From assembly GCF_001431725.1 (NCBI RefSeq), contig NZ_CP013106.1, positions 3,720,001 through 3,784,000 of the forward strand: a DNA stretch of 64,000 bases, given 5' to 3'. Under the pieces are notes generated by a model. That model was not told the origin of the DNA and did no database searches. It was given only the letters and a program-made list of their open reading frames with translations. This document shows, in pieces, positions 46,098-55,028 of the stretch. Origin of the DNA: Halomonas huangheensis (lineage in GTDB: Bacteria > Pseudomonadota > Gammaproteobacteria > Pseudomonadales > Halomonadaceae). The stretch's first letter is position 1. Every line of letters starts with the position of its first letter. The position numbers were made by a program, and so were the translations under genes.

Positions 46098-47948
46098 ATG
46101 CTCAATCGTTACCCCCTATGGAAGTATCTGCTCATCGCACTGGTACTTCTCTTCGGCCTGGTCTATTCGCTTCCCAATCTCTTTCCTGAAGACCCGGCTG
46201 TACAGATCAGCAGTGACCGTGGCGACCTGAACCTATCCGCGGAGCAGCAGAAGAGTCTCGAAGAGGCACTCGCTGACGCCGGCATCGAGGTCAAGACAGT
46301 CGAGGAAGCACCCAATAGCGTGCTCATCCGCCTGCGCAACACCGACGACCAGATTTCCGCTCGCGACCTGATCAGCGAGACACTCGGTGAAGACTACGTT
46401 GTCGCCCTGAACCTCGCCGAATCCACTCCCGACTGGCTGGCCTCACTTTCGGCATCACCGATGACTCTGGGCCTCGACTTGCGCGGTGGTGTTCACTTCC
46501 TGCTCGAAGTGGATATGGATGCCGCCGTCCAGCAGCGCCTGGAAGTCAATGCCAGCGCCATTCGCGAACAGCTGCGCGACGAGCGTATCCGCTATCGCAA
46601 TACTCAGGTTGAAGGGCGCACCATTTCCGTGGACTTCGTCAACGCTGAAGACCGCGACGCAGCACAGCGTCTGATCAGCCAGAGCTTCCCGGACTTCCAG
46701 TACCAGGGCCTGGAGCGCGAACGCGGCGCCGGCTTCAGCATGACGCTGAGCGATGCCGCCGTTGATGAGATTCAGGATTACGCGATCAACCAGAACCTGA
46801 CCACTCTGCGCAATCGTGTCAACGAGTTGGGCGTCGCCGAGCCGTTGGTCCAGCGCCAGGGCCCGGATCGCATCGTTGTCGAGCTACCCGGTGTTCAGGA
46901 TACCGCCGCCGCCAAGCGTATCGTTGGTGCCACAGCCAACCTCGAGTTTCGTCTCGAAGCCCGCGCAGACACCCCGGATAACGAAACGGAGAGCCTGCCG
47001 TTCCGCAATGATCCAGCACGCTCTGCCGACCTGATGCGTGATGTGATCATCACCGGCGACAGTGTTTCCAGCGCCACTCGCAGTTTCGACGAGAACGGTC
47101 GTGCTCAGGTCAACATCAACCTCGACGGTACCGGCGGCACGCTGATGAACCGTGCGACACGCAGCAACATCGGCCGCAACATGGCGGTGGTGTTCATTGA
47201 GCACAAGACGCGCGACCGCACGGTGACCGAAGACGGCAAGCAGGTCACGGTTCGTGAACCATACACCGAACGAGGCATCATCAGCCTGGCCACCGTCCAG
47301 AGCGCACTGGGCAATAGCTTCCGCATTACGGGACTCGACTCCCCCACCGAAGCCGGTGAGCTATCCCTGCTGCTGCGCTCCGGCTCGCTGGCGGCACCGA
47401 TCTACTTTGCTCAGGAACGCACTATCGGCCCGAGCCTCGGTGCGGACAACATCGCCCGCGGCCTGTTGTCAGTACAGGTCGGTCTGGTGCTGGTGTTGCT
47501 GTTCATGTTGATTCGCTACAAGGCATTCGGTGTGATCGCCAACATAGCGCTGGCCTTCAACCTGACACTGTTGGTGGCAGCGATGTCGCTGCTCGGTGCG
47601 ACGCTGACCCTGCCCGGCATCGCCGGTATCGTCTTGACGCTGGGTATGGCGGTCGATGCCAACGTATTGATATTTGAACGAATACGTGAAGAGTTGCGCA
47701 ACGGCATGTCGGTGCAGCAAGCGATTCACTCCGGTTACGAGCGCGCCTTCACCTCGATCGTTGACGCCAACCTGACCACCTTGCTGGTGGCAGTGATCCT
47801 GTTCTCCATTGGTACCGGACCGGTCAAGGGCTTTGCGGTGACACTATCGCTGGGCATCCTGACGTCAATGTTCACAGCGCTGATGGTGACACGCGGCATG
47901 GTCAACCTGGTCTACGGTGGCCGTCCGCGCAAGAAGATCTGGATCTAA
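46098..47948 (+). CDS. secD: Protein translocase subunit SecD
   Basis: A 616-residue RND-type subunit using proton motive force to pull exported proteins. It has an N-terminal span (YLLIALVLLFGLVYSLPNLF), a large periplasmic region beginning TLGLDLRGGVHFLLEVDMD, and a C-terminal block of five spans (VLVLLFMLIRYKAFGVI to the end) with AMAVDANVLIFERIREE-type sequence carrying the proton-relay Asp. Length equals that of E. coli SecD (615). secF follows after 34 bp. Confidence 0.97.
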   Translation: MLNRYPLWKYLLIALVLLFGLVYSLPNLFPEDPAVQISSDRGDLNLSAEQQKSLEEALADAGIEVKTVEEAPNSVLIRLRNTDDQISARDLISETLGEDYVVALNLAESTPDWLASLSASPMTLGLDLRGGVHFLLEVDMDAAVQQRLEVNASAIREQLRDERIRYRNTQVEGRTISVDFVNAEDRDAAQRLISQSFPDFQYQGLERERGAGFSMTLSDAAVDEIQDYAINQNLTTLRNRVNELGVAEPLVQRQGPDRIVVELPGVQDTAAAKRIVGATANLEFRLEARADTPDNETESLPFRNDPARSADLMRDVIITGDSVSSATRSFDENGRAQVNINLDGTGGTLMNRATRSNIGRNMAVVFIEHKTRDRTVTEDGKQVTVREPYTERGIISLATVQSALGNSFRITGLDSPTEAGELSLLLRSGSLAAPIYFAQERTIGPSLGADNIARGLLSVQVGLVLVLLFMLIRYKAFGVIANIALAFNLTLLVAAMSLLGATLTLPGIAGIVLTLGMAVDANVLIFERIREELRNGMSVQQAIHSGYERAFTSIVDANLTTLLVAVILFSIGTGPVKGFAVTLSLGILTSMFTALMVTRGMVNLVYGGRPRKKIWI

Positions 47949-47982
47949 CCATGGCCCAATGCAATCACCACAGGGAGAGGAC

Positions 47983-48906
47983 ATGAAGAACCTCACCAAC
48001 CTGAATATCGACTTCATGGGCCACCGCCGACTGGCTTATGCCTTCTCGGCGATCACCCTACTGATCTCGATCATCTCGCTGGCGGTACAAGGACTGGCAT
48101 TGGGACTCGATTTCACCGGCGGCACGCTGATTGAAGTCCACTACGCCACTGCGCCCACTCTCGACAGCGTTCGCCAGGCGCTTGAACTGGGCGGATTCAA
48201 TGATGTGTCAGTGCAGACCTTCGGCGCTGCCAACGAGATACTGATCCGTCTACAGCAGGCTTTCGATGCGGATGTCGGCCAACAGGTAATCGATCTGCTC
48301 GCCAACCAGGGAGTGGACGTCAACCTGGTACGCGCCGAGTTCGTCGGTGCTCAGGTCGGCGACCAACTACGCGACCAGAGTGGTCTCGGCATGTTGCTGG
48401 CAATGGGCGGCGTCATTCTCTATGTCGCGTTCCGTTTCCAGTACAAGTTCGCTCTCAGTGCTCTACTGTCACTGGGCCACGATGTCATTGTGGTGCTGGG
48501 TGTGTTCTCGCTGTTCCAGCTTGAATTCGACCTCACGGTGCTGGCAGCGGTACTCGCGGTCATTGGTTACTCGCTCAACGATACCATTGTGGTCTTCGAC
48601 CGTATCCGCGAGAACATCCGCAAGTCGCGCATCGACGATATGGCGCAGATATTCAATGAAGCCATCAATCAGACCCTTGCCCGTACGCTGGCAACCTCCG
48701 GCACTACGGCTCTGGTACTACTGGCGTTGTTTATGCTCGGTGGTGACCTGATTCACAACTTCTCGATCGCCCTTCTGGTCGGTATCGGCCTGGGGACCTT
48801 CTCGTCGATCTACGTCGCTGCAGCACTATTGATTCAGCTCAAACTGCAACGCACCGACCTGATTCCCGAGAAGAAGGAAGACCCCGAGGCCGAAGAGCTG
48901 CCCTGA
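47983..48906 (+). CDS. secF: Protein translocase subunit SecF
   Basis: A 307-residue partner of SecD. ALGLDFTGGTLIEVHY follows the first span, and GYSLNDTIVVFDRIREN is the SecF proton-relay motif; LSLGHDVIVVLGVFSLFQ precedes it. The start MKNLTNLN at 47983 has GGGAGAGG immediately upstream. A strong terminator follows, closing the queA-tgt-yajC-secDF transcription unit. Confidence 0.97.
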   Translation: MKNLTNLNIDFMGHRRLAYAFSAITLLISIISLAVQGLALGLDFTGGTLIEVHYATAPTLDSVRQALELGGFNDVSVQTFGAANEILIRLQQAFDADVGQQVIDLLANQGVDVNLVRAEFVGAQVGDQLRDQSGLGMLLAMGGVILYVAFRFQYKFALSALLSLGHDVIVVLGVFSLFQLEFDLTVLAAVLAVIGYSLNDTIVVFDRIRENIRKSRIDDMAQIFNEAINQTLARTLATSGTTALVLLALFMLGGDLIHNFSIALLVGIGLGTFSSIYVAAALLIQLKLQRTDLIPEKKEDPEAEELP

Positions 48907-48936
48907 AGGCACGCTTCTGCCGCAGTAGCACGCCCT

Positions 48937-48973
48937 GACCCCCGCCCTCTCCGAGTGGCGGGGGTCTTGTTTT
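48937..48973 (+). terminator. Rho-independent terminator of secDF
   Basis: GACCCCCGCC (48937-48946) pairs exactly with GGCGGGGGTC (48957-48966), followed by TTGTTTT. It lies 31 bp after the secF stop. Confidence 0.93.
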
Positions 48974-49102
48974 GGCAAGGGGGCTTCTGACCCATTCCGG
49001 TTTCTCTTGCGCAGTTCTTGACCCTATTGCATGATTCACCCGGCACTGCAGCATGACTCGCTCTACTGCACTGCCACTTTCCTGGTCACCTACAGAGGCT
49101 CC

Positions 49103-50155
49103 ATGTTACTGCTGGCTGCATTTGCCATTATTTCCATCTCCGCTTCCTTCCTGTGCTCCATTCTGGAAGCCGCTCTTCTCTCGCTGACTCCCAGCTATAT
49201 CGCCCAGCTCAAGGACAGCGAACCTCGACTGCACCGCCGTCTGGCAGTACTCAAGCAGGATATCGACAAACCACTCGCGGCTATTCTGACGCTCAACACC
49301 ATCGCACATACGGGGGGAGCGACCGGCGTCGGCGCCCAGGTTGCGGTAGTGTTCGGCGAGGCTTGGCTGGGTCTGGCTTCTGCGATCATGACACTGTTGA
49401 TCCTCGTGCTGTCGGAGATCATTCCCAAGACCATCGGTGCCACCTACTGGCGACAGCTTTCCCGCTGGCTACCTCCGTTGCTGAACGGCATGGTCTGGAC
49501 TCTGCGACCCTTCATCTGGCTATCAGAGCTGATCACCCGCCGTATCAGCCATGATGCGCCGGGTACCGACATGCGCGGTGAGATCAAGGCACTGGCGCGT
49601 ATCGGACTGGACGAACAGGCCCTGGATCGCGACGAGGCCCGCACCATCACCAATATCCTCAATCTGCATGAGATTCAGGTGAGTAGTGTAATGACACCGC
49701 GTACGGTGTGTATCTCGGTACGCCCATCGATGAGTGTGGCGGAATTCGATACCCAGCTATCACGCTCGCCCTTCACACGTTTTCCCGTCATGGACGGGGG
49801 TGAGCATGCACTGGGTTACGTGCACAAGGCCGATACCTACCACGCCGAAGAACAGGCGACGATGAAGGAAGTCATGCACCCGGCGCCAGTGGTAGATTCC
49901 ACAGACAGCGTCGAGAGCGTGTTTCTGATGATGCAGCGCGATCGCCAGCACCTAGCAGTGGTCTACGACGACAACGGCACCTGGGTGGGCTTGATTACCA
50001 TGGAAGACGTTATCGAGACCATCCTCGGTGAAGATATCGTCGACGAAACCGACGACGTCACCAACATGCGCAAGTACGCCAGACAACGCTGGACCCAGCG
50101 TATTCAGGCATCACAGAGCAGTGGCTCGCAGCCGGCTGCCCCGGGCGAGCAGTAG
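49103..50155 (+). CDS. CNNM/HlyC-CorC-family membrane protein with CBS domains
   Basis: A 350-residue protein with an N-terminal DUF21/CNNM transmembrane domain (about 1-150; MLLLAAFAIISISASFLCSILEAA is split over the first span, and LSEIIPKTIGATYW is the conserved motif) and two CBS domains (about 195-315; VSSVMTPRTVCISVRP and MKEVMHPAPVVDSTD). The family transports or senses Mg2+ and other divalent cations. The C-terminal CorC/HlyC domain is absent, so it is the short form. AGAGG precedes the ATG at 49103. Confidence 0.9.
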   Translation: MLLLAAFAIISISASFLCSILEAALLSLTPSYIAQLKDSEPRLHRRLAVLKQDIDKPLAAILTLNTIAHTGGATGVGAQVAVVFGEAWLGLASAIMTLLILVLSEIIPKTIGATYWRQLSRWLPPLLNGMVWTLRPFIWLSELITRRISHDAPGTDMRGEIKALARIGLDEQALDRDEARTITNILNLHEIQVSSVMTPRTVCISVRPSMSVAEFDTQLSRSPFTRFPVMDGGEHALGYVHKADTYHAEEQATMKEVMHPAPVVDSTDSVESVFLMMQRDRQHLAVVYDDNGTWVGLITMEDVIETILGEDIVDETDDVTNMRKYARQRWTQRIQASQSSGSQPAAPGEQ

Positions 50156-50248
50156 CGTTGCAGTCAAGGCAACACAACGTCCCGTACAGCGCGGCGGATG
50201 TGACCATTTCCTGCGCATTTCTCGGTTAGCGTCCTTGTATAAAAGAGG

Positions 50249-50275
50249 TTGAGTCTCATTCTCAGAACGATATGA
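50249..50275 (+). promoter_or_regulatory. Weak Fur-box-like sequence upstream of the binding-protein gene
   Basis: TTGAGTCTCATTCTCAGAAC followed by GATATGA shares the ATTCTCA element of Fur boxes but the palindrome is incomplete. A TATAAA-like -10 lies just upstream at about 50238. Support is weak. Confidence 0.25.
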
Positions 50276-50306
50276 CTCACCCCTTCTCATCAACAAGGAC
50301 GCAACC

Positions 50307-51152
50307 ATGCTCAAACCTCTTGCCATTGCCTCTCTGCTGGCGGTTACCGCGCAAGCCTGGGCCGATACCGACGCTCAGCGTATCGCTGCACTGGACTACG
50401 CGGCTCTCGACACACTCACAGCACTGGGCCAGGGCGAGCGTATCGCCGGTGTACCTCGGTCAAGCCTGCCGGAATACCTGTCCTCCTACGCCTCGGATGA
50501 CTACGCCGATGTCGGCTCACTGAAGGCTCCCGAGTACAAGGTGCTTGATGAGCTGGCTCCAGACAGCATCGTCATCAGCGGACGCCTGGGCGGTGAGAAG
50601 GATCAGTTGGAGGAAATCGCGCCCACCTGGCAAAACGGTAGTGCAGAGGGCAATGACTACTGGAGCCAACTGGAAGCCAACACACATGCACTGGCCGAGG
50701 AGTATGGCGTGGATGATCAGGCCGGCCCGGCACTGGACACGCTTCACGCTGATATTGCTGAGGCAGTCGCGACGATCGAAGGCAGCCCCGAGGTGCTCGT
50801 CGTGCTGCACAACGATGGCAAACTGGTCTACCGCCAGGACCCGGTCATCAATGACCTGATGAGCCTCTCTTCTCCCACCCTGCCTGATGACGTCGAGACT
50901 CAAACCCGAGGTGAGCGTAGCTTCACTACGCTGACCCCGGCCCAGATCTCCGCCATGGCACCAGATCTGGTCTGGGTCGTTGATCGCAGCGCTGCCATCG
51001 GCCAGCCGCCGCTGAATATCGAGACGCTGCACAGTGAATTGGGAGATCTGCATGTCGTCAAGGGCTCGCCCAGACTCTGGTACCTGGCCAGCGGTGGCCT
51101 GAAATCCACCCTGCTTCAGGTCAATGAGGTGGTCAGCGCACTCCAGCAGTGA
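50307..51152 (+). CDS. Periplasmic binding protein, siderophore/iron-type, without adjacent permease
   Basis: A 281-residue protein with a clear signal peptide (MLKPLAIASLLAVTAQAWA) and the type III periplasmic binding fold of iron-siderophore/heme proteins: DYAALDTLTALGQGERIAGVPRSSLPEYL, then APDSIVISGRLG and LAPDLVWVVDRSAAIGQ. The PDSIVIS...PDLVWVVDR spacing matches FepB/CeuE/YclQ relatives. Neither permease nor ATPase genes are adjacent, so it is an orphan or serves a distant ABC system. A weak Fur-like sequence lies upstream. Ligand unknown. Confidence 0.82.
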   Translation: MLKPLAIASLLAVTAQAWADTDAQRIAALDYAALDTLTALGQGERIAGVPRSSLPEYLSSYASDDYADVGSLKAPEYKVLDELAPDSIVISGRLGGEKDQLEEIAPTWQNGSAEGNDYWSQLEANTHALAEEYGVDDQAGPALDTLHADIAEAVATIEGSPEVLVVLHNDGKLVYRQDPVINDLMSLSSPTLPDDVETQTRGERSFTTLTPAQISAMAPDLVWVVDRSAAIGQPPLNIETLHSELGDLHVVKGSPRLWYLASGGLKSTLLQVNEVVSALQQ

Positions 51153-51218
51153 CAGTGACACCAGCGAACTGAGTGGCCTGAGCAAACTCTACACTGCGCA
51201 CAGCCCCAGCCCCATAAG

Positions 51219-51257
51219 CACACAGCCCCCTGCCGCATCGCGGCAGGGGGCTGTGTG
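51219..51257. terminator. 18-bp perfect hairpin, bidirectional terminator
   Basis: The arms 51219-51236 (CACACAGCCCCCTGCCGC) and 51240-51257 are exact complements with a 3-nt loop, between the convergent binding-protein and suhB-like genes. It is the strongest stem in the window. Confidence 0.88.
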
Positions 51258-51275
51258 TATCGCGCGGGTGCAGGA

Positions 51276-52100
51276 TCAGTCTGACTCGTGGCGACCCGGG
51301 ATATGCTGTACGTGCGGCGCAAGCTGCTTGATCAACGCCTTGAACAAGCGTGGATTAGCTGCCATCAAGGCACCTTCGATCGACACCGAAGGCTTGCCAT
51401 CCGGCATACCAATCAGCGCACCGGACTCCTTGAGCATCAAGCTACCGATATCCAGGTCCTGCTCATCGATACCCAACACGAACACAGCATCGGCACGACC
51501 AGCGGCGACACGTGCGATATCGAGTAATGCACAAGCGGAGGACTGGATCTGCTCAGCCTGAGGCGCCAATTGCTGGACAAGAGTCAACCAGGTTGGCAAG
51601 AAGCGTGAACGCAGGTAATTGTCCGGCAGGCTCATCGACAGACGAGCTCCCTGAATCACCTGAGCCTTGGGCACGCGAAGACGCTTGCCATTGAGCTGGG
51701 CACCACGGCCACGGCTGGCAAGATATTCGTCATCACTGAAGGGGCAGATAACTACCGCATGCTCCGGACGGCCCTTGATCAGACACACAACCGACAGGGC
51801 AAACTCAGGGGATGCCACACTCAGGTTGGAGTAACCATGGAAGGGTTCGATGCGCCAAAGCACATCCTTACCTTCGCCTTCACCGGCACGATGCGGTGTG
51901 TAGCGCCCGACTACGCCGTGCTGCGGATAGCCGCGAGCAAGTTGGCGAGTAATCAGGGATTCGGCATTACGTGCCGTGTCCTCGAGTATACGATCGAGGC
52001 TATGTTCTTCGTGAGCATTCTCGATACGCTCACGAATACGAAGAAACTGTTCGCCGGCGCTACGGGCAGCGCGCAGGGCATACTGGACCATCGGATGCAT
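51276..52100 (-). CDS. suhB: SuhB-like inositol monophosphatase family protein with degraded metal site
   Basis: A 274-residue IMPase-fold protein colinear with E. coli SuhB: MHPMVQYALRAARSAG, SRGRGAQLNGKRLR and ALLDIARVAAGRAD all match. The catalytic residues do not. By alignment the DPLDG motif is EPFHG (residues 85-89), the Glu67-Glu68 pair is Arg66-Tyr67, and Asp44 is Ala43. Only the C-terminal Asp (in EQDLDIG) is kept. Phosphatase activity is therefore unlikely, while the SuhB role in ribosomal RNA antitermination, which does not depend on catalysis in E. coli, could be retained. It lies divergent to trmJ, the same position as suhB in Pseudomonas, so it is the orthologue and not a stray paralogue. 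Confidence 0.88.
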   Translation of the reverse strand: MHPMVQYALRAARSAGEQFLRIRERIENAHEEHSLDRILEDTARNAESLITRQLARGYPQHGVVGRYTPHRAGEGEGKDVLWRIEPFHGYSNLSVASPEFALSVVCLIKGRPEHAVVICPFSDDEYLASRGRGAQLNGKRLRVPKAQVIQGARLSMSLPDNYLRSRFLPTWLTLVQQLAPQAEQIQSSACALLDIARVAAGRADAVFVLGIDEQDLDIGSLMLKESGALIGMPDGKPSVSIEGALMAANPRLFKALIKQLAPHVQHIPGRHESD

Positions 52101-52440
52101 GATCAGGCCTTGGGAGTCGGTAGTGTTAAAGAACAGAGTCGGTATAGGAAAATGCTGATTGTTCAGCGCTTCCTGCTGGAAACTGAATGGAGTGGTTCCT
52201 CAAACGGAATGATCCAGCAATTGCATAGCGAAAACAGACTCGGCGCGCATCCTAGCAGATCGCGCGCATCTGTGCCACGCAGATTCACGTCGACATGATA
52301 GAATCCGGCTCCTTGCTGGCCTCATTACTACGCCATGCTACTAGAACATGTAACTGCGACATGTAACTGCAACATGTAACTGCGACATGGCACTACGACA
52401 TATAACTGCGCCACGCCCCTGATCAACGACAGAGCCTGAC
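52101..52440. other. Divergent gap between suhB-like gene and trmJ
   Basis: This 340-bp stretch contains promoter-like AT-rich sequence near the suhB start, no credible gene, and a five-copy 13-bp tandem array (52346-52410) that forms the trmJ leader. The gap is where divergent promoters must lie; none was assigned with confidence. Confidence 0.5.
52346..52410. repeat. 13-bp tandem repeat, 5 copies
   Basis: Unit ACATGTAACTGCG occurs five times in succession (three near-exact, two with two or three changes), ending 30 bp before the trmJ start. Confidence 0.92.
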
Positions 52441-53265
52441 ATGCTTGAGCGAATTCGAATCGTGCTGATCGGCACCAGCCACCCCGGCAACATCGGTGGC
52501 GTTGCCCGCGCCATGCACAATATGGGATTGACCGACCTGGCGCTGGTCGCACCACGTTGTGATGCGATCACGGCCGACAGTATCTCCCGCGCCTCGGGGG
52601 CGGACTCCCTCGTACATGGTGCGCATATCTCCGCCAGCCTCGAAGAGGCAGTCAGCGACTGTAGCCTGGTGGTCGGTGCCAGCGCCCGCAGCCGTACTCT
52701 ACCCTGGCCGATGATGACCCCACGCGAGGTAGGCAGCCGCCTGCCCACGGAGCTCCAGCACCAGGCGTCTCGTGTTGCGCTGGTCTTCGGCCGGGAAGAC
52801 AGCGGGTTGTCCAACGCTGAGCTTCAGCGCTGCCATGCCCATGTACATATTCCCACCAACCCGGATTTCAGTTCACTGAATCTGGCCGCAGCGGTGCAAG
52901 TGCTCGCCTACGAATGCCGTCTCAGCTGGTTGGAGCAACAAGATCAGTTGGAGCAACAGAATCGGTTGGAGCAGCAGGCACAGGCGCCCGATACCACCGA
53001 AGAGCAGCAGCCGCTGGCCACCCACGAGGAGCTTGAGCACTATTTCGCGCACCTCGAACGTACGCTGATCGCCATCGGCTTCCATGATCCGGCAACACCA
53101 CGTCAGCTCATGGCACGCTTGCGTCGCGTCACCCTGCGCTCACGACCGGAACGCATGGAGCTCAATATCCTGCGCGGTATTCTCAGCGCCACCGAAAAGG
53201 CCGCCGGCCAGGTCGCCATGGGCCAGCGCACATCTGACGACATCCCACCCAACAGCGACGCCTGA
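52441..53265 (+). CDS. trmJ: tRNA (cytidine/uridine-32-2'-O)-methyltransferase TrmJ
   Basis: A 274-residue SPOUT-class methyltransferase. IVLIGTSHPGNIGGVARAM is the N-terminal motif, and LVFGREDSGLSNAEL and IPTNPDFSSLNLAAAVQVL form the knotted SAM site. It methylates position 32 of tRNAs. Residues about 165-180 contain LEQQDQLEQQNRLEQQ, an in-frame 7-residue-type repeat inserted between the catalytic domain and the C-terminal helix domain, encoded by a short DNA repeat. cysE follows 76 bp downstream. Confidence 0.94.
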   Translation: MLERIRIVLIGTSHPGNIGGVARAMHNMGLTDLALVAPRCDAITADSISRASGADSLVHGAHISASLEEAVSDCSLVVGASARSRTLPWPMMTPREVGSRLPTELQHQASRVALVFGREDSGLSNAELQRCHAHVHIPTNPDFSSLNLAAAVQVLAYECRLSWLEQQDQLEQQNRLEQQAQAPDTTEEQQPLATHEELEHYFAHLERTLIAIGFHDPATPRQLMARLRRVTLRSRPERMELNILRGILSATEKAAGQVAMGQRTSDDIPPNSDA

Positions 53266-53341
53266 AGTCGAGCAGCATCTACTTGAAGCGGAGAGCAACT
53301 GCCCGCACTATGAAACTTCAGGCTGACTCAAGGACCGCCGC

Positions 53342-54376
53342 ATGTTTCAACGTCTGCGCGAAGACATCAACAGCGTATTCGCCCGTGATCCGGCGGCACG
53401 CAACTTTCTCGAGGTATTGACCAACTACCCGGGACTGCACGCTCTGCTGCTGCATCGCGTATCCCATTCGCTGTGGAAGCGTAATCTCAAATGGATCGCA
53501 CGCACCCTGTCGACCATCGGGCGTTGGCTGACCGGTATCGAGATTCACCCTGGGGCATCCATTGGTCGTCGCTTCTTCATCGATCATGGCATGGGAGTGG
53601 TGATTGGCGAAACCACCGTGGTCGGCAACGACGTCACCCTCTACCAGGGTGTCACTCTCGGTGGCACCAGCTGGAACAAGGGCAAGCGTCACCCGACACT
53701 GGAAGACGGTGTCATCGTCGGCGCCGGCGCCAAGATTCTCGGTCCCTTTACCGTAGGTGCCGGCGCGAAGATCGGCTCCAATGCCGTCGTCACCAAGGAA
53801 GTGCCTGCGGGTGCAACCGTGGTGGGTATTCCCGGCAAGGTCGTCATGCGCACCGACCCGGACAGCGAACCCATGCTTGAGGTCGATCCGGCGCGCCGTG
53901 AAGCCATGTGCCAGAAATTCGGTTTCGATGCCTACGGTGTCAGCCAGGACATGCCCGACCCCGTGGCTCGCTCGATCCAGGCGATGCTCGATCATATGCA
54001 CGCCGTCGACGAGCGCATTGGTGGCATGTGCCAGACCCTGCGCAAACTGGATGCCGACTATCGTGACGGCAGAATGCCCGAACTGCGCGATGAAGACTTC
54101 GCCGATATGCTCGACGAAGTCGATCGCGCCTGCCCGCCCGTCTCTGCGCATCAGCCTGACAAACCGGTCGCACCCACGGATGAGGGCCAGTCGACAGCGA
54201 ATCAGACACACAGCGAAGACTCTCGGGACCAAGCTCCGCGACAACAGGACCAGCCTCCTGGTGAAGAACCGCCGAAAGACGATACCGAGGCAACCCCTAC
54301 TCCTCCGCGCTCCACCAGGGGCCGCAAAACGCGCAAGGCCGCCGAGGTCAGCGAAAGTGATCGGGAGAATGGTTGA
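53342..54376 (+). CDS. cysE: Serine O-acetyltransferase CysE with a long disordered tail
   Basis: A 344-residue serine acetyltransferase, first step of cysteine synthesis. The left-handed beta helix spans about residues 60-165: [40 protein letters not shown] and [18 protein letters not shown], with the catalytic His/Asp in DHG. It is the short, EpsC-like form. About residues 185-270 form a helical extension, and about 275-344 is a low-complexity Pro/Gln/Glu/Ser/Arg tail absent from typical enzymes. iscR follows; cysE-iscR adjacency is common and links sulfur supply to Fe-S assembly. Confidence 0.93.
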   Translation: MFQRLREDINSVFARDPAARNFLEVLTNYPGLHALLLHRVSHSLWKRNLKWIARTLSTIGRWLTGIEIHPGASIGRRFFIDHGMGVVIGETTVVGNDVTLYQGVTLGGTSWNKGKRHPTLEDGVIVGAGAKILGPFTVGAGAKIGSNAVVTKEVPAGATVVGIPGKVVMRTDPDSEPMLEVDPARREAMCQKFGFDAYGVSQDMPDPVARSIQAMLDHMHAVDERIGGMCQTLRKLDADYRDGRMPELRDEDFADMLDEVDRACPPVSAHQPDKPVAPTDEGQSTANQTHSEDSRDQAPRQQDQPPGEEPPKDDTEATPTPPRSTRGRKTRKAAEVSESDRENG

Positions 54377-54402
54377 CCGCAATACTCGGTCTTTCTCATA
54401 AT
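54373..54402 (+). promoter_or_regulatory. Candidate iscR promoter with IscR-type operator
   Basis: TTGACC (54373-54378) and CATAAT (54397-54402) form a sigma-70-like pair with 18-bp spacing, overlapping the cysE stop codon. The stretch TTGACC-N6-ACTCGG inside it resembles the type 1 IscR site seen at the E. coli iscR promoter. This predicts autoregulation by [2Fe-2S]-IscR. Confidence 0.6.
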
Positions 54403-54415
54403 GGCAGCTACGAGA

Positions 54416-54446
54416 GAGTGGGGCGATATCGCATGATCCCCCACTC
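54416..54446 (+). promoter_or_regulatory. Hairpin in the iscR leader
   Basis: GAGTGGGG (54416-54423) pairs with CCCCACTC (54439-54446), 50 bp before the iscR start. It is not followed by a T run. It may stabilise the leader or affect translation. Confidence 0.45.
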
Positions 54447-54497
54447 AACCACCAGAATAGAGCTGCCGACCTCCCGTCGGTGCCGAGGTATCGCCTC

Positions 54498-54968
54498 ATG
54501 CGCCTGACCACCAAGGGCCGCTACGCCGTGACTGCCATGCTCGACATGGCCATCAATGCAGATGACGGTCCCGTGTGCCTTGCCGACATTGCCCGCCGAC
54601 AGCAGATTTCGCTGTCCTATCTCGAGCAACTATTTGCCCGACTGCGTCGTGCCGGTCTGGTGGAAAGCGTGCGCGGCCCCGGTGGCGGTTATCTGTTGAT
54701 CGACAGCGCCGAGAACATCTCCGTGGCCCGAGTCATCGAGGCCGTCAATGAGTCAGTCGATACGACGCGTTGCGGAGGCCTTGCAGACTGCCAACAAGGC
54801 GACACCTGTCTGACGCATTATCTCTGGGACGAGCTGTCGGAGCGTATTCAGCAATTTCTCTCCGGCGTCAGCCTTGGCGAGCTGGCACGCCGCCAGGAAA
54901 TTGCAGAGATCGCTGGACGTCAGCGGCGGCGCCTGGACGAGGATGGCATTCTTGCCTCGGCTCCGTGA
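54498..54968 (+). CDS. iscR: Fe-S cluster assembly regulator IscR
   Basis: A 156-residue Rrf2-family regulator. [18 protein letters not shown] begins the winged helix, and [18 protein letters not shown] is the recognition region. The cluster ligands are present as three cysteines spaced C-x5-C-x5-C in [15 protein letters not shown], followed by the His in THYLWDEL. It represses isc genes when loaded with a [2Fe-2S] cluster. The start at 54498 aligns with E. coli IscR; the frame opens six codons earlier. Confidence 0.95.
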   Translation: MRLTTKGRYAVTAMLDMAINADDGPVCLADIARRQQISLSYLEQLFARLRRAGLVESVRGPGGGYLLIDSAENISVARVIEAVNESVDTTRCGGLADCQQGDTCLTHYLWDELSERIQQFLSGVSLGELARRQEIAEIAGRQRRRLDEDGILASAP

Positions 54969-55028
54969 TTACCCTGCCCCCATTACCGTTGTCCGCGCCA
55001 GACGCTGGATCATGATGAAAGCGACCCC

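Noticed and set aside
53318..54514. 398-codon minus-strand open frame covering cysE
   Set aside because: It is antisense to a clear CysE coding sequence with intact catalytic motifs.
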